From an uncultured Oscillospiraceae bacterium (GTDB lineage Bacteria > Bacillota > Clostridia > Oscillospirales > Oscillospiraceae), in the NCBI GenBank assembly GCA_934569215.1, contig CAKTKF010000054.1, forward strand, positions 1 to 6,984: a stretch of 6,984 bases of DNA, given 5' to 3'. The translations under genes and the position numbers were made by a program. Each line of letters opens with the position of its first letter. Within the stretch, counting starts at the first letter, position 1. Under the pieces are notes generated by a model, which worked only from the letters and a program-made list of their open reading frames with translations, searched no databases and was not told the DNA's origin. Shown here in pieces: positions 5,324-6,984 of this stretch.

Positions 5324-6235
5324 ATGATGAAGCGATTTGTTTTGCACATTCTGGCGGCCTGTATGCTACTAACGATCCTTGCCCCCCGGGGCTTTGCCAC
5401 GGAAGCGGACACGCCTACGGAGAGCTGCGGCGACGGACTTACCTGGTCGCTGGAGGGCAATACCCTGACAATTTCCGGCAGCGGTGCCATGAAGGACTTT
5501 GAAGGCGGCGCGCCCTGGTCGGGCAGCGCAGACCGGATTCACACCGTTGTCCTCACCGGCGGCGTGACCACCGTAGGCGCGGGGGCGTTTACCGGCTACG
5601 AAAATCTCACGGCGGTGGATTTCGGCAGCTCCCTGAAGGAGATCGGCGCGAGCGCCTTCCAGGGCTGCGAAGGGTTGACGAAAATCTCCCTCCCTGCCTC
5701 CTTCCGCCGGTTCGGCGCAAGCTCCTTTGAGGGCTGCACCAACCTGACGGAGGTCTATTGCAGCGGCGGTATGCCCTCCTTCAACGCCAACTGCCTGTGG
5801 AACGGCAATACCATCACCATCTACTGCCCGGTGAACAATATCTGGCCGAGCGAGTACGTGGAGGAGCTGGAAACCAATTTCCACGGCCGCCTGCAGGTGC
5901 TTACCGCCAACGGCTCCGACCCCTATCATTTTGAAAACGAAGTCCAGGTAACCTCCCGGCCGACAGAGACGACGGCGCCGCCCACTACCCAGCCTGCGAC
6001 CGAGCCGCCCACCGTCCCCACCACCCAGCCCCCCACGGTTCCCGAAACAACCCAGGCGCCGGAGACCCTGCCCACCCAGGAGACGGTGCCTCCGACCCTG
6101 CCCCAGGAACCGAAGGACAGCTCTCCCGTTATGGGCATCCTCATCGGCGTTCTCATCGTTTCCGGCACGCTGAGCCTGCTGCTCATCGGTCTGCTGATTT
6201 ACAGAAGAAAACGGGACGAAGACTACGACGACTGA
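5324..6235 (+). CDS. BspA-like leucine-rich-repeat surface protein with C-terminal membrane anchor
   Basis: A 303-residue exported protein. Residues 1-26 are a signal peptide (MMKR, a hydrophobic core 5-20, likely cleavage after GFA). CGDGLTWSLEGNTLTISGSGAM (35-56) plus a following PW is the cap typical of clostridial BspA-type proteins. LRR_5 repeats follow with a 23-residue period: VTTVGAGAF (81), LKEIGASAF (104) and FRRFGASSF (127), then a degenerate one. Residues 211-267 are a Pro/Thr/Glu-rich spacer. One transmembrane helix (269-293) ends in a charged tail RRKRDEDYDD. There is no LPXTG signal, so the protein should stay in the membrane with its LRR domain outside, held across the wall by the spacer. 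RBS AAAGGAAG (5311-5318) supports ATG 5324 (or 5327). An earlier in-frame ATG at 5285 lies inside the -10. The ligand is unknown; adhesion is a guess from the family. Confidence 0.9.
   Translation: MMKRFVLHILAACMLLTILAPRGFATEADTPTESCGDGLTWSLEGNTLTISGSGAMKDFEGGAPWSGSADRIHTVVLTGGVTTVGAGAFTGYENLTAVDFGSSLKEIGASAFQGCEGLTKISLPASFRRFGASSFEGCTNLTEVYCSGGMPSFNANCLWNGNTITIYCPVNNIWPSEYVEELETNFHGRLQVLTANGSDPYHFENEVQVTSRPTETTAPPTTQPATEPPTVPTTQPPTVPETTQAPETLPTQETVPPTLPQEPKDSSPVMGILIGVLIVSGTLSLLLIGLLIYRRKRDEDYDD
5954..6124 (+). repeat. Low-complexity Pro/Thr-rich coding repeat (wall-spanning spacer)
   Basis: Encodes residues 211-267 of the LRR protein: irregular copies of units such as TTQPATEPPT, VPTTQPPTVP and TQETVPPTLP. 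The DNA is C-rich, built from CCC, CCG and ACC codons. Copy number of such tracts tends to vary between strains (inference). Confidence 0.75.
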
Positions 6236-6281
6236 GCGTCCACGTCTGAGCATGGGAACAATCCGTTAAAACATATTTAAC

Positions 6282-6329
6282 AACTTCCGGAAAAATCACT
6301 CATTTTTTGGTTTTTCCGGAAGTTTTTTT
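6282..6329 (+). terminator. Intrinsic terminator after the LRR protein gene
   Basis: AACTTCCGGAAAAA (6282-6295) and TTTTTCCGGAAGTT (6311-6324) form a perfect 14-bp stem, with three more possible pairs inside the 15-nt loop, followed by a T-tract (6323-6329). It lies 46 nt after the stop codon. Confidence 0.93.
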
Positions 6330-6357
6330 GGGCGTTACGGAAAAATTAAAAAAGTGG

Positions 6358-6386
6358 TTGTAAGTTCGGCAAAAATGATGTAAAAT
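6358..6386 (+). promoter_or_regulatory. gpmI sigma-A promoter
   Basis: -35 TTGTAA (6358-6363), a 17-bp spacer and -10 TAAAAT (6381-6386) in AT-rich surroundings. Transcription should start near 6393, giving a leader of about 53 nt that contains the 10-bp palindrome GCAAATTTGC (6405-6414). Confidence 0.75.
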
Positions 6387-6445
6387 AATAAAATCCAATA
6401 GAATGCAAATTTGCGCGAATAGCTCGTTTTTTGGAGGAAATTTTT

Positions 6446-6984
6446 ATGGAAAAACCCATTGTTCTTGTTATCATGGACGGTGTCGGCAAGGGTGACGGCG
6501 GCAGCGGCGACGCGGTTGCCATCGCGAAGACCCCCACGTTGGATCGTCTGCTTGCCACCTGCCCCCATACTTATCTGAAAGCCCACGGCACCGCCGTCGG
6601 TCTGCCCACGGACGACGATATGGGCAACTCCGAGGTCGGCCACAACGCGCTGGGCTGCGGCCAGATCTACTCCCAGGGTGCGAAGCTTGTCGGTGAGTCC
6701 ATCGAAAACGGCACGCTGTATGCCTCCGAGACCTGGAAAGACCTGATCGCCAACGCCGTTTCCGGCAAGGCGCTGCATTTCCTGGGTCTGCTGTCCGACG
6801 GCAACGTCCATTCCAACATCCATCACCTCATCGCCATGCTGCGGGAAGCCCACGCCGAGGGCGTGAAGAGGGCCTACTGCCACATCCTTCTGGACGGCCG
6901 TGACGTGCCTGCCACTTCCGCGCTGGACTATGTGGACATGCTGGAGAAGGTGCTTGCCGAGCTGAACACCGAGGGCTGCGACTA
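6446..6984 (+). CDS. gpmI: 2,3-bisphosphoglycerate-independent phosphoglycerate mutase, N-terminal part (runs off the right edge)
   Basis: Interconverts 3- and 2-phosphoglycerate in glycolysis and gluconeogenesis, as a metal-dependent member of the alkaline phosphatase superfamily. 179 codons are visible of an enzyme usually 510-560 residues long. Asp11 in VIMDGVG is a metal ligand, and Ser62 in MGNSEVGH (59-66) is the serine that carries the phosphate. LLSDGNVHSNIHHL (115-128) and LLDGRDVPATSALDYV (148-163) are the substrate-binding segments of the inserted domain. The stretch NALGCGQIYSQGAKLV (67-82) resembles the plant and protist form (NALGAGRIFAQGAKLV) more than the Bacillus form (LNIGAGRIVYQ). 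RBS GGAGG (6433-6437) lies 8 nt before the ATG. It has its own promoter and follows a strong terminator, so it starts a new unit. Identity is secure; the missing C-terminal half cannot be checked. Confidence 0.95.
   Translation, partial: MEKPIVLVIMDGVGKGDGGSGDAVAIAKTPTLDRLLATCPHTYLKAHGTAVGLPTDDDMGNSEVGHNALGCGQIYSQGAKLVGESIENGTLYASETWKDLIANAVSGKALHFLGLLSDGNVHSNIHHLIAMLREAHAEGVKRAYCHILLDGRDVPATSALDYVDMLEKVLAELNTEGCD

Noticed and set aside
5369..6253. 294-residue Arg/Gly-rich open frame antisense to the LRR protein
   Set aside because: It is the reverse reading of the Pro/Thr codons and the LRR region; no start signals or homology.
1..6984. Mobile elements, CRISPR arrays, tRNA or rRNA genes, defence or toxin-antitoxin modules
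   Set aside because: I saw no transposase or integrase motifs, target-site duplications, regularly spaced repeats, tRNA cloverleaf or small paired toxin-like genes; base composition and codon use look even throughout.

Overview
The window looks like an ordinary stretch of chromosome from a GC-rich member of the Firmicutes, class Clostridia, probably Oscillospirales (Ruminococcaceae/Oscillospiraceae-like gut bacteria). This is inferred from sigma-A-type promoters with 17-bp spacers, strong GGAGG-type ribosome binding sites, intrinsic terminators, a DUF1836 protein, a DegV protein, a Gram-positive type MurA and a clostridial BspA-like surface protein. Codon use appears uniform across genes. I saw no insertion sequence, phage gene, tRNA, rRNA or CRISPR array.

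Layout. Two genes read leftward: the 5' part of aspS (aspartyl-tRNA synthetase, 1-713, cut by the window edge) and a DUF1836 putative DNA-binding protein (868-1389). Five genes read rightward: a DegV/FakB-like fatty-acid-binding protein (1537-2397), an RsmF-type rRNA m5C methyltransferase (2518-3807), murA (3945-5216, TTG start), a secreted BspA-like leucine-rich-repeat protein with a C-terminal membrane anchor (5324-6235), and the 5' part of gpmI (independent phosphoglycerate mutase, 6446-6984, cut by the edge). Nearly every gene has its own recognisable promoter, and intrinsic terminators follow DUF1836, degV (weak), murA and the LRR protein. The region is therefore a row of mostly single-gene units. 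rsmF and murA are separated only by a hairpin without a U-tract, so read-through between them is possible.

How the genes relate. Most are housekeeping: translation (aspS, rsmF), cell wall synthesis (murA) and glycolysis (gpmI). The one place with real regulatory architecture is the DUF1836/degV divergent intergenic region (about 1390-1536). Two strong face-to-face promoters have their -35 boxes 26 bp apart. Between them lies a cluster of ATCTTA half-sites forming an 8-bp perfect inverted repeat, and a second, unrelated 8-bp inverted repeat spans the expected degV start of transcription. The simplest reading is that the DUF1836 protein controls its own gene and degV. The DUF1836 promoter sits so close to its start codon that the mRNA should be nearly leaderless. 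I found no clearly new multi-gene system; this module is the best candidate for undescribed biology.
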